64,000 nucleotides of DNA from Desulfuromonas sp. AOP6 (lineage in GTDB: Bacteria; Desulfobacterota; Desulfuromonadia; Desulfuromonadales; SZUA-540): the NCBI RefSeq assembly GCF_009731355.2, contig NZ_AP022810.1, positions 496,001 through 560,000 of the forward strand. The letters are read 5' to 3'. Positions 34,747-42,677 of this stretch are shown piece after piece. Under the pieces are notes generated by a model, which saw only the letters and a list, made by a program, of their open reading frames with translations, made no database searches and was not told the DNA's origin. The first letter of the stretch is position 1; each line of letters opens with the position of its first letter. Position numbers and translations under genes: made by a program.

Positions 34747-35241
34747 ATGTCCAACCTCTCATCTCTTGACCCGGCCTTCTATCCGACCCCGGCGGCCCTG
34801 GTCACCTTCAACAGTCCCCAGGGTAAAACCTGTCTGCTGCCCTCCCCCTGGATGGGGGTCGTCTGGTGCAGCCCGCCGCTTCTGACCCTGGCTTTCAGGC
34901 ACGGTTGTGCGACGCGGCCTCTGATGCAGGGAGTCTCTCGGTTCGTGGTCAATCTTCCTCCTGATTCCCTGCTCGATTCGTCGCCGCTGATCACCTGGCT
35001 GATGACGAAGAATCCCGATATGGAGTGCGCCCCGGAACTGACGCCCTGGCATGATAGGTCCCTGGAGATTACCGCCATCGACGAGTGCCCGGTGCAGTTG
35101 GTATGTGACCAGCCCGTGTTGAATAGCCGCTACGGGCAGGATGTCCTCAGTGGCAGGGTGGTCGCCCTGTATGCCGACAAGTCTCCTGTTTCCATGGCGG
35201 AAGCACTGGATTTCGGCCGCTACACCTCAGGGCGGCGTTAG
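34747..35241 (+). CDS. Flavin reductase-like (flavoredoxin-type) protein
   Basis: This 164-residue protein resembles the FMN-binding split-barrel proteins of the flavin reductase/flavoredoxin group. The pattern is visible in PTPAALVTFNSPQGKTCLLP, then VWCSPPLLTLAFRHG, FVVNLP and GRVVALYAD. It is a little short, and the usual C-terminal extension is missing. GGAGG lies seven bases before the ATG. It is divergent from rrf2. Redox partner and substrate are unknown. Confidence 0.75.
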   Translation: MSNLSSLDPAFYPTPAALVTFNSPQGKTCLLPSPWMGVVWCSPPLLTLAFRHGCATRPLMQGVSRFVVNLPPDSLLDSSPLITWLMTKNPDMECAPELTPWHDRSLEITAIDECPVQLVCDQPVLNSRYGQDVLSGRVVALYADKSPVSMAEALDFGRYTSGRR

Positions 35242-35269
35242 CACACCGTCATCTTTTGGATCCAAAAAG

Positions 35270-35292
35270 AAAAGGGGCTCTTCGCCCCTTTT
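35270..35292. terminator. Convergent terminator
   Basis: Arms 35270-35278 and 35284-35292 (AAAAGGGGC) are a perfect 9 bp stem around TCTTC, with T runs in both directions. It serves the flavin reductase-like gene and the malic enzyme gene. Confidence 0.85.
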
Positions 35293-35322
35293 CCTGCCTG
35301 TTTTCTCTCGGTATCGACCTGA

Positions 35323-36663
35323 TCACTCCCAGGGCTTGATGATGCCCGATTCAAGGGCGGCCCGTTCCACCGCTTCGGCCACCTTGGCGTGAACCTCCTT
35401 ATGCAGGATAGACGGCACCAGTTCCCCTTCCTCAGCGCAGGCAGCGATGGCCTTGGCGGCGGCGATCTTCATCTTGTTGTTGATACGGGTCGCCCGCACG
35501 TTAAGGGCGCCTCGGAATATGCCGGGGAAGCCCAGGGCGTTGTTGACGCTTTTGCCATCGGCGGCGAAGGAGGCGCCGGCCGCCATGGCGTCTTCCGGGG
35601 TGATTTCCGGGTTGGGATTGGACAGGGCCAGGATCACCTGCCCCTTGCGGACCATGGAAGGCTTGATAAGACCGGGGCAGCCGGTGGTGGCGATGACGAT
35701 ATTCGCCTCGGCCATGACGTCGGCCAGGGTACCGGCAGCTCCACCAGCCTTTTCGAGCATGTCGCGCGATTCGGCCTTGAGATCGGTACCGATGACTTTC
35801 TTGACGCCGTAGGAGAGCAGGAGCTTCGAGATGCCCATGCCGGCCGCGCCAAGGCCAATGACGCCGATGGTCGATTTGCTCAGCATGAGACCGGAAAAGT
35901 GGGTGGTGTTGAGCAGGGCCGCCAGCACCACGACCGCCGTACCGTGCTGATCGTCATGCATGACGGGGATGTCCAGGGCCTCGTCCAGGGCATCCTCGAT
36001 GGCAAAACACTCGGGCGCGGCGATATCCTCCAGCTTGATGGCGCCGAAGGTGGGGGCGATGTTTTTGACCGTGTCGATGATGACCTGTGGGTCCAGGCTT
36101 TCGATGAGGATGGGGATGCCGCTGACATTGACGAGGCGGTCGAAGAGGGCAGCTTTGCCCTCCATGACCGGCATGCCGGCGACGGCGCCGATGTTGCCCA
36201 GTCCCAGGATGGCGGTGCCGTTGGTGACAATGGCCACCTGGTTGGGAATGGCCGTGTAGCGATAGGCCAGCTCGGGCTTCTTCTGGATATCCCGGCAGAT
36301 GGAAGCGACCCCCGGCGTGTAGAGTTTGCGGATGTCGCCAATGGTGTTGATGGGAAGTCGGCTCTTCATGGCGATCTTTCCGCCCTCGTGCAGCTGGTGC
36401 ACCAGGTCGATAACCTCTTCGACGATGATGCCTTCGACCTTGGCGATATCGTCGAGGATCGTTTCCAGTTGCTCTTCCGAGTCGACGTAGATCGTCATCT
36501 CACGGGTGTTATGGGTACGGCCCATGCGCACAAGCCGGATGTCGCCTATGTTGCTGCCTGCCATGCCGATGGCCGAGGTCAGTTTACCGAGATAACCCGG
36601 TTTGTCCTGGATCAAAACCCTGAGAGTCTTGGCAATTTTGCCGGCGCCTTTTTCAATTTCCAT
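35323..36663 (-). CDS. NAD-dependent malic enzyme with N-terminal ACT domain
   Basis: This 446-residue enzyme decarboxylates malate to pyruvate. An ACT ligand-binding domain fills about residues 12-90 (LRVLIQDKPGYLGKLTSAIG), which suggests control by an amino acid. The catalytic part shows LYTPGVASICRDI with the catalytic Tyr, NGTAILGLGNIGAVAGMPVM, MHDDQHGTAVV with the metal acids, and the NAD fold IGVIGLGAAGMGIS. Short malic enzymes with an ACT domain are known in bacteria and archaea. Cofactor preference is inferred. Confidence 0.93.
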   Translation of the reverse strand: MEIEKGAGKIAKTLRVLIQDKPGYLGKLTSAIGMAGSNIGDIRLVRMGRTHNTREMTIYVDSEEQLETILDDIAKVEGIIVEEVIDLVHQLHEGGKIAMKSRLPINTIGDIRKLYTPGVASICRDIQKKPELAYRYTAIPNQVAIVTNGTAILGLGNIGAVAGMPVMEGKAALFDRLVNVSGIPILIESLDPQVIIDTVKNIAPTFGAIKLEDIAAPECFAIEDALDEALDIPVMHDDQHGTAVVVLAALLNTTHFSGLMLSKSTIGVIGLGAAGMGISKLLLSYGVKKVIGTDLKAESRDMLEKAGGAAGTLADVMAEANIVIATTGCPGLIKPSMVRKGQVILALSNPNPEITPEDAMAAGASFAADGKSVNNALGFPGIFRGALNVRATRINNKMKIAAAKAIAACAEEGELVPSILHKEVHAKVAEAVERAALESGIIKPWE

Positions 36664-36920
36664 GGAAGTGGATTCCCCTTTGTTTGTGGTAATCGATTTT
36701 CAGTTTCCCTTATTTTTACCTGATCATCCGGGGCTGGCAATGGCCGTGGTTTGAATGGGAGCGATTTTATGCCCGGTTGGGCATCCACGCAATGAAAAAG
36801 CGACGCGGGCGAGCTGGATTAAAATCATAAAACTTGATCGGTGTCCTGGTCCTATTGTAGTTTGATCCGTCGCAGTCATCCCCGCGCCTCCAGGCGCCTT
36901 GGTTCAGGGAGAGTTGATCC

Positions 36921-37772
36921 GTGGAGCGCAAACGATTTGGTGAAATTCTGGTTGAAGCAGGGGTGCTGACCCAACTCAACCTGGAAAGGGCTCTGGCCCT
37001 GCAGGAGCAAAAAGGGGAGAGGCTGGGAAAGATCCTGGAGGATCTGGAGCTGATCAGCGAGAAGGACATCACTCTGGTTCTCGCCCATCAGTATGGGATG
37101 CAGGCGGTGTCCAAGATTGCCGAGCGGCCTGTTTCTGAAAGCACCCTGCATCTTCTGGATGCGCAAACAGCCCTCGAACGCCTGGTCTTTCCCTTGCGAC
37201 GCACCGAAAAGGCCCTGTTTTTGGCGGTCGTCAATCCGGCTGACCGCGAAAGCCTTGACGATTTGAGCCATCGACTCAATCTGCGGATTGTCCCCTTCCT
37301 GACGACACCAACCGAGATCCAGAGCGCGGTCAGGCGCCATTATTTTGGGGAAACGGTCGGCGTGCTCAACCGGCGCTGGCGGATTCTGCTGGTGGGTTCG
37401 GAAAGTGCCCTGGTGCAAAAGATCCGGGAGACCCTTGCGGCTGAGGGATACGAGATTTATGGCGGGGAGGATATGGCTGAAGGGCTCAGAGCGGTCCTCC
37501 GTCACTCGCCGCACCTGGTTCTGGTCGACACGGCCATGGCTCAGATGGATGGCTTTGAAATGGTGCAGATTCTGCAATCCAATGATGTGACCCGGAAAAT
37601 TCCCACCATCGCCGTGACTGGGACGCCCAGCCTGCAGGAAGAGGTCGACCTCCTGGATGGGGGCTATTTCGACTATCTTGGTGCGCCATTACCGCCGGAG
37701 CGTCTGCTCGCCCGCACGAAACGGGCTCTGGTTTTCACCTACGGCAAAGTGGACGAACCCATCGAGGTGTGA
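36921..37772 (+). CDS. MshEN-domain protein with degenerate receiver domain
   Basis: This 283-residue protein starts with an MshEN domain, which binds cyclic di-GMP in related ATPases. The first 24-residue motif is intact (RFGEILVEAGVL through LALQ); in the second (RLGKILEDLELI) the conserved Gly is Glu. A receiver-like domain follows from residue 152. It keeps the phospho-acceptor Asp (VLVDTAMAQMDG) but has GS instead of the usual acidic pair (ILLVGSES) and lacks the Lys of the KP motif (LGAPLP). Phosphorylation is thus doubtful. The start is GTG with GGGAGA upstream. A strong terminator follows. Confidence 0.82.
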   Translation: MERKRFGEILVEAGVLTQLNLERALALQEQKGERLGKILEDLELISEKDITLVLAHQYGMQAVSKIAERPVSESTLHLLDAQTALERLVFPLRRTEKALFLAVVNPADRESLDDLSHRLNLRIVPFLTTPTEIQSAVRRHYFGETVGVLNRRWRILLVGSESALVQKIRETLAAEGYEIYGGEDMAEGLRAVLRHSPHLVLVDTAMAQMDGFEMVQILQSNDVTRKIPTIAVTGTPSLQEEVDLLDGGYFDYLGAPLPPERLLARTKRALVFTYGKVDEPIEV

Positions 37773-37800
37773 CGATTTAAGATCGGCTCTCACCACAAAA

Positions 37801-37834
37801 AGAGGCCCCATCCGGTCAGGGTGGGGCCTCTTTT
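37801..37834. terminator. Terminator after the MshEN-receiver gene
   Basis: Arms 37801-37810 and 37821-37830 (AGAGGCCCCA) form a perfect 10 bp stem, followed by TTTT and preceded by AAAAA. Confidence 0.88.
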
Positions 37835-38333
37835 CATTAAGAACGAAGTCGATGAATTTTGGCCCGCTCTATTCCTTTCCGCTGAGCCGGATCCCTCATC
37901 GCGTCGGCCAAACAGGCCGTTTTACCTGCTAAACCGATTCGCGTTCGGGGTCCGCTTCTTTACGGGGGTTTGTACGCCCCTGGCGGAGGGATGGACGGCG
38001 TCCGGCGTCAGGCCGCATCACATCGACTTCGTTTTCTGTTAATGACTCCGGGATGTCGACCTCGTCCTGAGTTTCCGCAAACGTTAAAAGCCTTTCCCTG
38101 AAAGAGGCTTCAGGCGTCCCGCTCAAGGGCGGGCTTGCTCACCACCTTTTTAACCGGGAAAGTAATTTCTCCTGGTGTTGAGGATAAATCAAAGTCCAGT
38201 ATCGAACATCCCAGAGTTTCAAAGATCAATGTTGCGTTTGAATTTAGTCTAGCAGGATATTTCCCGGGGTAAAGAGCCTGGATGAATTTTTTTTTATCCG
38301 CGATCGTTGCCCTTTTTCAGCAGGGAAGGAAGA
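37835..38333. other. 500-base stretch without a recognisable gene
   Basis: No frame here has a start codon with a ribosome-binding site. A 65-codon minus-strand frame (37929-38126) would need a TTG start without support. Another minus frame is open for 68 codons (38113-38316) with plausible protein-like composition (PGKYPARLNSNATLIFETLG) but no ATG or GTG in its first 57 codons. Small hairpins stand at 37905-37919 (CGGCC/GGCCG then TTTT), 38095-38112 (CCTGAA/TTCAGG) and 38119-38134. It is more AT-rich than its surroundings in places. It may hold a decayed gene or small RNA; I cannot decide. Confidence 0.4.
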
Positions 38334-38370
38334 AGCGGGCGCTCCGAGGAGGGGAACGGAAGCGCCCGCT
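38334..38370 (-). terminator. Terminator after the RCKP rubredoxin-like gene
   Basis: Arms 38334-38343 and 38361-38370 (AGCGGGCGCT) pair perfectly over 10 bp with a 17-base loop; on the minus strand a pyrimidine-rich TCTTCCTTCC follows. The T tract is poor. Confidence 0.6.
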
Positions 38371-38381
38371 GGGGAAGGTGT

Positions 38382-38486
38382 TTATTTTTTGACGAAAGTT
38401 GTCTGCTCGTTGCAGGTCGGACACTTTTTGGGTTTGCAGCGCCCTTCTTTTTCATAACCGCATTTTTCACAACTCCACTGGGCCAT
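38382..38486 (-). CDS. RCKP-type rubredoxin-like protein (34 residues)
   Basis: This tiny protein begins MAQWSCEKCGYEKEGRCKP and ends CPTCNEQTTFVKK. Two CxxC pairs (residues 6-9 and about 22-25) would bind one iron or zinc, and RCKP is a family hallmark. AAGGAG stands before the ATG at 38486. It is translated alone between a divergent EamA gene and a hairpin. It may be an electron carrier or a zinc ribbon; no partner is indicated by the context. Confidence 0.8.
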   Translation of the reverse strand: MAQWSCEKCGYEKEGRCKPKKCPTCNEQTTFVKK

Positions 38487-38686
38487 TGGCTCTCTCCTTG
38501 GTGTTGATGTTAATATGACCAAATTGGTAATAATTTTACCGGCTAGAAATACTTTGTCAAGAAGAATTTGACGACAAAGGGGGGAGACGGCTGACAAGAG
38601 CTCTTGACTTCGGGAAAGTAGAAGGGTATCTTCCGCGCCGAAAAGGGAGTCGATTTGTCCTGTTTGTCGCTGGAATTTAGTGCCTT

Positions 38687-39604
38687 ATGAAAAGTGCGGC
38701 TATTAAATCTGATGTGCTTTTGTTGCTGACGGCAACGATTTGGGGCTTTGCCTTTGTCGCCCAGCGTCTGGGCATGGACCACGTAGGGCCCTTTACCTTT
38801 AATGGGGTTCGTTTTGCCCTGGGCAGTCTTTCCCTGGTCCCGCTGTGGCTTCTGAGCCGGCGAAGGGTTAACAGGGCCCTGGTCGCCTCGACTGACCGTG
38901 CCGGCAAGGTTTTGCTCTGGGGTGGAATTGCTGCCGGACTGGCCCTTTTTACCGGTGCTTCTCTGCAACAGGTCGGCCTCGTCTATACGACTGCCGGCAA
39001 AGCGGGGTTTATCACGGGACTTTATGTGATTCTCGTACCCATTCTGGGCTTGATCTGGCGTCAGCGCCCTCAAGCCGGCACCTGGGCAGGGGCCACTTTG
39101 GCCGTTTTCGGCCTCTACCTGCTTTGTGTGACGGAAGAGTTCACCATCGCCTTCGGGGATCTGCTGGAACTGCTTGGCGCCTTTTTCTGGGCCGGGCATG
39201 TTCTGCTTATCGGCTGGCTGTCTCCCCGCGTGGACGCCATCCGCCTGTCATGTATCCAGTTTGCCGTCTGCTCTCTGCTCAGCTTGGCCACGGCGGTCGT
39301 CTTGGAGGTGATCAGCCTGCAGGGCCTGCTGTCTGCGGCCTTGCCCATCCTCTATGGTGGTCTGATGTCCGTCGGGGTCGCCTACACCCTGCAGGTTATC
39401 GCCCAGCGCGAGGCCCATCCCGCCCATACGGCCATTATTCTCAGCCTCGAAGGCGCCTTCGCCGCACTGGGTGGGTGGCTGATCCTGGGGGAAACCCTGT
39501 CGGCTCGCGGCCTGCTCGGCTGCCTGTTCATGCTGGCCGGCATGCTGTTTTCGGAACTGTCCGGCTTTTTTGTGCGAAGGCGGCAAATAGCAGGCGCTGT
39601 TTGA
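38687..39604 (+). CDS. EamA/DMT-family transporter
   Basis: This 305-residue inner-membrane protein has ten membrane segments in two EamA repeats, starting LLLTATIWGFAFVAQRLG and, in the second half, LLELLGAFFWAGHVLLIGWL. HTAIILSLEGAFAALGGWLI near the C-terminus is typical of the drug/metabolite exporter group. The substrate is unknown. The ribosome-binding site is weak. It is followed by the promoter of a short gene. Confidence 0.88.
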   Translation: MKSAAIKSDVLLLLTATIWGFAFVAQRLGMDHVGPFTFNGVRFALGSLSLVPLWLLSRRRVNRALVASTDRAGKVLLWGGIAAGLALFTGASLQQVGLVYTTAGKAGFITGLYVILVPILGLIWRQRPQAGTWAGATLAVFGLYLLCVTEEFTIAFGDLLELLGAFFWAGHVLLIGWLSPRVDAIRLSCIQFAVCSLLSLATAVVLEVISLQGLLSAALPILYGGLMSVGVAYTLQVIAQREAHPAHTAIILSLEGAFAALGGWLILGETLSARGLLGCLFMLAGMLFSELSGFFVRRRQIAGAV

Positions 39605-39663
39605 GTGAATTTTCTTGTCGGGATGGAGCGCCGTTTCGGGATGGGGTAGCAGCAGAGGGTCTG

Positions 39664-39693
39664 TTGACAGGCGGCAGCCTTCAGCGCTAATAT
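39664..39693 (+). promoter_or_regulatory. Sigma70 promoter of the 49-residue gene
   Basis: TTGACA (39664-39669), 18 bases, then TAATAT (39688-39693). The leader to the ATG at 39727 would be about 27 bases. Confidence 0.6.
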
Positions 39694-39726
39694 CAGCCCC
39701 GCTGACCTTTTTTTCAGAAGGAATGG

Positions 39727-39876
39727 ATGATGAATCTTTACGAAGTGTCTTACGAAATAGATGGCGAGGTCAGGGAACAGCTGATCGAAGCCGATACGCC
39801 GGTAGAAGCGCAGAAGAAATTTTTGCAGAACAAGCCCGAAGGCAACGTCATCGTGCTCTGTGTGGTCCGTCAGTAG
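39727..39876 (+). CDS. Small protein of 49 residues, unknown function
   Basis: A promoter at 39664-39693 and AAGGA at 39718 support this short gene. The protein (MMNLYEVSYEIDGEVREQLI at the start, NVIVLCVVRQ at the end) looks like a compact strand-helix-strand fold with one Cys. Tandem ATG codons allow a start at 39727 or 39730. I do not recognise a family. It converges on the receiver-PilZ gene with 51 bases between. Confidence 0.68.
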   Translation: MMNLYEVSYEIDGEVREQLIEADTPVEAQKKFLQNKPEGNVIVLCVVRQ

Positions 39877-39927
39877 GGCCGCTTCCCCCCTCCCTTCTCC
39901 CGTTCTTCTCCTTTCCCTTTTCCCTCT

Positions 39928-40674
39928 TTACAGGTTGGCCTGCTGAGCCCAGTCTCCGCCCGGAAGGGGTGCGCATTCGGCATGGATGAATTCCCGGATG
40001 CGCTGGCTGTCGGCGGCCGGTATTTCCTCAAAGGCGATGCCGACGCCGGCTGGAAAGTCCGGTTTGGTTTTGCTCAGGGCGGCATTCAGCCAGGTGACCC
40101 GCCCTTTGCAGCGGATCGTCTCCTCGACACCAGGGACAAAAAAATCAAGCGTCACCGGCGTGTCCACCGGCATGGGATGGGAGGTCTCCAGAAAAATGCC
40201 TCCAGCGCTGATGTTGACGGAATAATCATGCAGGGTCTTTTCATCCTCGACGCCGTAGTGAACCAGCATCCGGATTTTGACCCGTGGAGTGGCGCGTTCG
40301 GCGATCTGCAGGAATTCTCTGGCGACCTGACGCAGGCGATGGCGGTTCAGGGGCCGCGAAATGACTTCGTCGCAGCCGGCATTCCGACAGAGTTCCCGCT
40401 CATCCAGGTCTTCACTGTCGCTGATGAGAATGACCGGGGTGGTGAAGAGTTCGGGGTCGCTCTTGATCTGCCGGCAGCAGGTAGCGCCATCCATTTCCGG
40501 CATATGAAGATCCATGATGACCAGGTTCGGTCGCAGCGCGCGCATGAGCGGAACCACCTCGCGGGCGCTCTGCGCAGTGGTAACCTGGATGTTCTCCCGG
40601 GCAAAAAACGATTTTTCCATATCCAGAAAAAACTTCACGTCATCGACCAGAAGAATTTTTTTAGCTGTTTTCAC
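39928..40674 (-). CDS. Response regulator with receiver and PilZ domains
   Basis: This 248-residue protein joins a receiver domain (ILLVDDVKFFLDM, phospho-Asp in VIMDLHMPEMDG) to a C-terminal PilZ domain (RVKIRMLVHYG, then YSVNISAGGIFLETS), which typically binds cyclic di-GMP. In the receiver the usual KP is RP (EVISRPLN). It begins with GTG at 40674 behind AAGGAGG; upstream codons have no start signal. Phosphorelay input and c-di-GMP reading in one protein suggest a role in motility or surface behaviour, but no such genes adjoin it. Confidence 0.88.
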   Translation of the reverse strand: MKTAKKILLVDDVKFFLDMEKSFFARENIQVTTAQSAREVVPLMRALRPNLVIMDLHMPEMDGATCCRQIKSDPELFTTPVILISDSEDLDERELCRNAGCDEVISRPLNRHRLRQVAREFLQIAERATPRVKIRMLVHYGVEDEKTLHDYSVNISAGGIFLETSHPMPVDTPVTLDFFVPGVEETIRCKGRVTWLNAALSKTKPDFPAGVGIAFEEIPAADSQRIREFIHAECAPLPGGDWAQQANL

Positions 40675-40768
40675 CCTTTGCCTCCTTGTGGCGAATTGCC
40701 GAGCTGATCGCTTTTTTAAGCAATTTTTGCGCCAGTGACTCGCTGTCCCCTCCTGGAGTAAAGGTATC

Positions 40769-40817
40769 GACCCCATAAAAAAAGGCCGCCGAAGCCGGCA
40801 GCCTTTTTTATGGGGTC
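40769..40817 (-). terminator. Strong lysA terminator in a long palindrome
   Basis: Arms from 40769 (GACCCCATAAAAAAAGGC) and to 40817 are complementary for 17 bp apart from one extra A, with an inner GC-rich hairpin (about 40784-40803). On the minus strand seven T follow the inner hairpin, so it ends lysA. The left arm also carries the T run for the other direction. Confidence 0.88.
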
Positions 40818-40832
40818 GGGAGACCCTTTATC

Positions 40833-42101
40833 TCACCCCTTTTGCGGCACGAAGGTGTCCGGAGTGAAGTTGTAGGTGGCGAAGTAGTCCTCCACCGTCT
40901 CGGCCCGGCGGATCAGCTCGACGCGGCCGTCGCCGTGCAGCAGCAGCTCCTTGGGACGCAGGCGGCCGTTGTACTGGAAGCCCATGGCGTGCCCGTGGGC
41001 GCCGGTGTCGTGGATGATGACGAGGTCATCCTCGACGATGGGGGGGAGCTCGCGCTGGATGGCGAACTTGTCATTGTTTTCGCACAGGGAGCCGACCACG
41101 TCGTAGACCTCGCTGCGGGGCTGGTCTTCCTTGCCGAGGACGTCGATGTGGTGATAGGAGCCGTACAGGGCCGGGCGCATCAGCGAGGACATGCAGGCGT
41201 CGACGCCGACGTACTTGCGGTAGGTGTCCTTGTGGTTGATGGCGGTGGTCACCAGAGCGCCGTGGGGGCCGGTCATGTAGCGGCCGCTTTCCATGTACAT
41301 ACGCGGGGCGTAGCCGTGCTTGGTCTTGAAGGCGTCGAACTGGGCGGTGATCTCCTTGGACATGGCCGCCAGGTCGAGGGGCTGCTGTTCGGGCTTGTAG
41401 GGGATGCCGAAACCGCCGCCGATGTTGACGAACTCGAAGCGGATGCCGAGCTCTTTTTCCACCAGTTCGGCGATGTCGAGCACCATGCGGGTCGTCTCCA
41501 CCATATAGGTGTAGTCGAGCTCGTTGGAGGCGACCATGGTGTGCAGACCGAAGCGCTTGGCGCCGCGCTCCTGGGCCATACGGTAGGCATCGATGACCTG
41601 CTCGTGGGTGACGCCATACTTGGCTTCCACCGGGTTGCCGATAATGACGTTGCCCGTGCGGCGGGGCCCGGGGTTGTAGCGGAAGCAGATCAGCTCAGGG
41701 AAGACGGGCACTTTGCTGATGAGGCTGATGTCGTCGAGATTGAGGACGCAGCCGCCGTCCTGGGCGGCGAAGAGGAACTCCTCCTCGCTGGTGTTGTTGG
41801 AGGTGAACATGATGTCTTCGGGCTTGGCGCCGACTTCACGGGCCAGAATGAGTTCGGGGATGGAGCTGCAGTCGAAGCCGAAGCCCATCTCCTTCATCAG
41901 GCGCAGGATGGCTTTGTTGGGCAGGGCCTTGACCGCGAAGAATTCCTGAAAGCCGTCGATGCCGGCAAAGGCCTTTTTCAGGTTCTCGCCGGTTTCACGG
42001 ATGCCGGTTTCGTCATAGATGTGAAAGGGGGTGCCGTAGTGGGCGGCGATATCCTTCGCCACGGGAAAGAGACGGTTTTTAAAATCTTGTGACATAGGCA
42101 T
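40833..42101 (-). CDS. lysA: Diaminopimelate decarboxylase family protein
   Basis: This 422-residue PLP enzyme of the fold III decarboxylases converts meso-diaminopimelate to lysine. The PLP Lys is in FFAVKALPNKAILR (about residue 53), the phosphate loop is FVNIGGGFGIPY, and the substrate Cys from the partner subunit lies in VVGSLCENNDKFA. A strong AGGAG precedes the ATG at 42101; a second ATG two codons on is also possible. A related substrate cannot be excluded. The Lrp-type regulator gene is just upstream. Confidence 0.85.
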   Translation of the reverse strand: MPMSQDFKNRLFPVAKDIAAHYGTPFHIYDETGIRETGENLKKAFAGIDGFQEFFAVKALPNKAILRLMKEMGFGFDCSSIPELILAREVGAKPEDIMFTSNNTSEEEFLFAAQDGGCVLNLDDISLISKVPVFPELICFRYNPGPRRTGNVIIGNPVEAKYGVTHEQVIDAYRMAQERGAKRFGLHTMVASNELDYTYMVETTRMVLDIAELVEKELGIRFEFVNIGGGFGIPYKPEQQPLDLAAMSKEITAQFDAFKTKHGYAPRMYMESGRYMTGPHGALVTTAINHKDTYRKYVGVDACMSSLMRPALYGSYHHIDVLGKEDQPRSEVYDVVGSLCENNDKFAIQRELPPIVEDDLVIIHDTGAHGHAMGFQYNGRLRPKELLLHGDGRVELIRRAETVEDYFATYNFTPDTFVPQKG

Positions 42102-42183
42102 GCTGGGATTCTCCTGGTTTCGGGTTAGTGAAAAAAGTTAAAAGGTCAGTCGTTTCGTAAGTGTTGTGTTGGGTCGTGGCCGC

Positions 42184-42648
42184 CTAAGGGCCCGGTGGCG
42201 GTTCGAGATCAATACGCCGGGTCTCCTTGATGGTCGAGAGCACCACCTGGGTCCGGGTCGAGATGACCCCCTGGATGGCCATGAAGTCGTCGCGCAGAAT
42301 ACGCCCGAGATCCTCGGTGCCTGCTACGCGAATCTTGACCAGATAGCCATCCTCGCCGGCGACCTGGTGAACCTCCTGCACGCCGGTGATGGCGGCCAGT
42401 TCGCCAGCCAGCCGACCGTTACCGGCCCGGCTGGCTTCGACCAGGATGAAGGCGGTGAGTTTCTGGCCGAAATGACGCGGATTGAGGCGTACCTCGTAGC
42501 CCTCGATGATGCCCCGTTCCTCCAGCTTGCGGATGCGCTCCAGTACGGCCGAGGGGGCCATGCCGACCTGTCGGGCGACTTCAGCGTTGGGTATTCGCGC
42601 TTTTTCCTGAAGGATATGCAGAATCTGCAGGTCAATATCGTCAAACAT
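42184..42648 (-). CDS. Lrp/AsnC family regulator
   Basis: This 154-residue protein has an N-terminal helix-turn-helix (LDLQILHIL-like start: DIDLQILHILQEKARIPNAE; then VGMAPSAVLERIRKLEERG) and a C-terminal RAM domain that binds amino acids (VQEVHQVAGEDGYLVKIRV). It lies directly upstream of lysA with 82 bases between, so lysine or a related amino acid is a plausible effector (inference). The start codon and ribosome-binding site lie within an inverted repeat at 42644-42677. Confidence 0.92.
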   Translation of the reverse strand: MFDDIDLQILHILQEKARIPNAEVARQVGMAPSAVLERIRKLEERGIIEGYEVRLNPRHFGQKLTAFILVEASRAGNGRLAGELAAITGVQEVHQVAGEDGYLVKIRVAGTEDLGRILRDDFMAIQGVISTRTQVVLSTIKETRRIDLEPPPGP

Positions 42649-42677
42649 TCTCTTTAATCTCCATGTCAGAGAATGTT
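42644..42677 (-). promoter_or_regulatory. Inverted repeat across the lrp start codon
   Basis: AACATTCTCT (42644-42653) and AGAGAATGTT (42668-42677) are a perfect 10 bp inverted repeat, 14 bases apart. The ATG of the regulator (42648-42646) is inside one arm and GGAGA is in the loop. It may be an operator for self-repression, or a mRNA hairpin that hides the start codon. Confidence 0.6.

Noticed and set aside
36664-36920. Possible c-di-GMP riboswitch before the MshEN-receiver gene
   Set aside because: The conserved GEMM core could not be found; only short hairpins (ATGCCC/GGGCAT at 36769-36784) are present.
37929-38126. A 65-codon minus frame with TTG start
   Set aside because: No ribosome-binding site, hydrophilic low-information translation, and no link to a neighbour.
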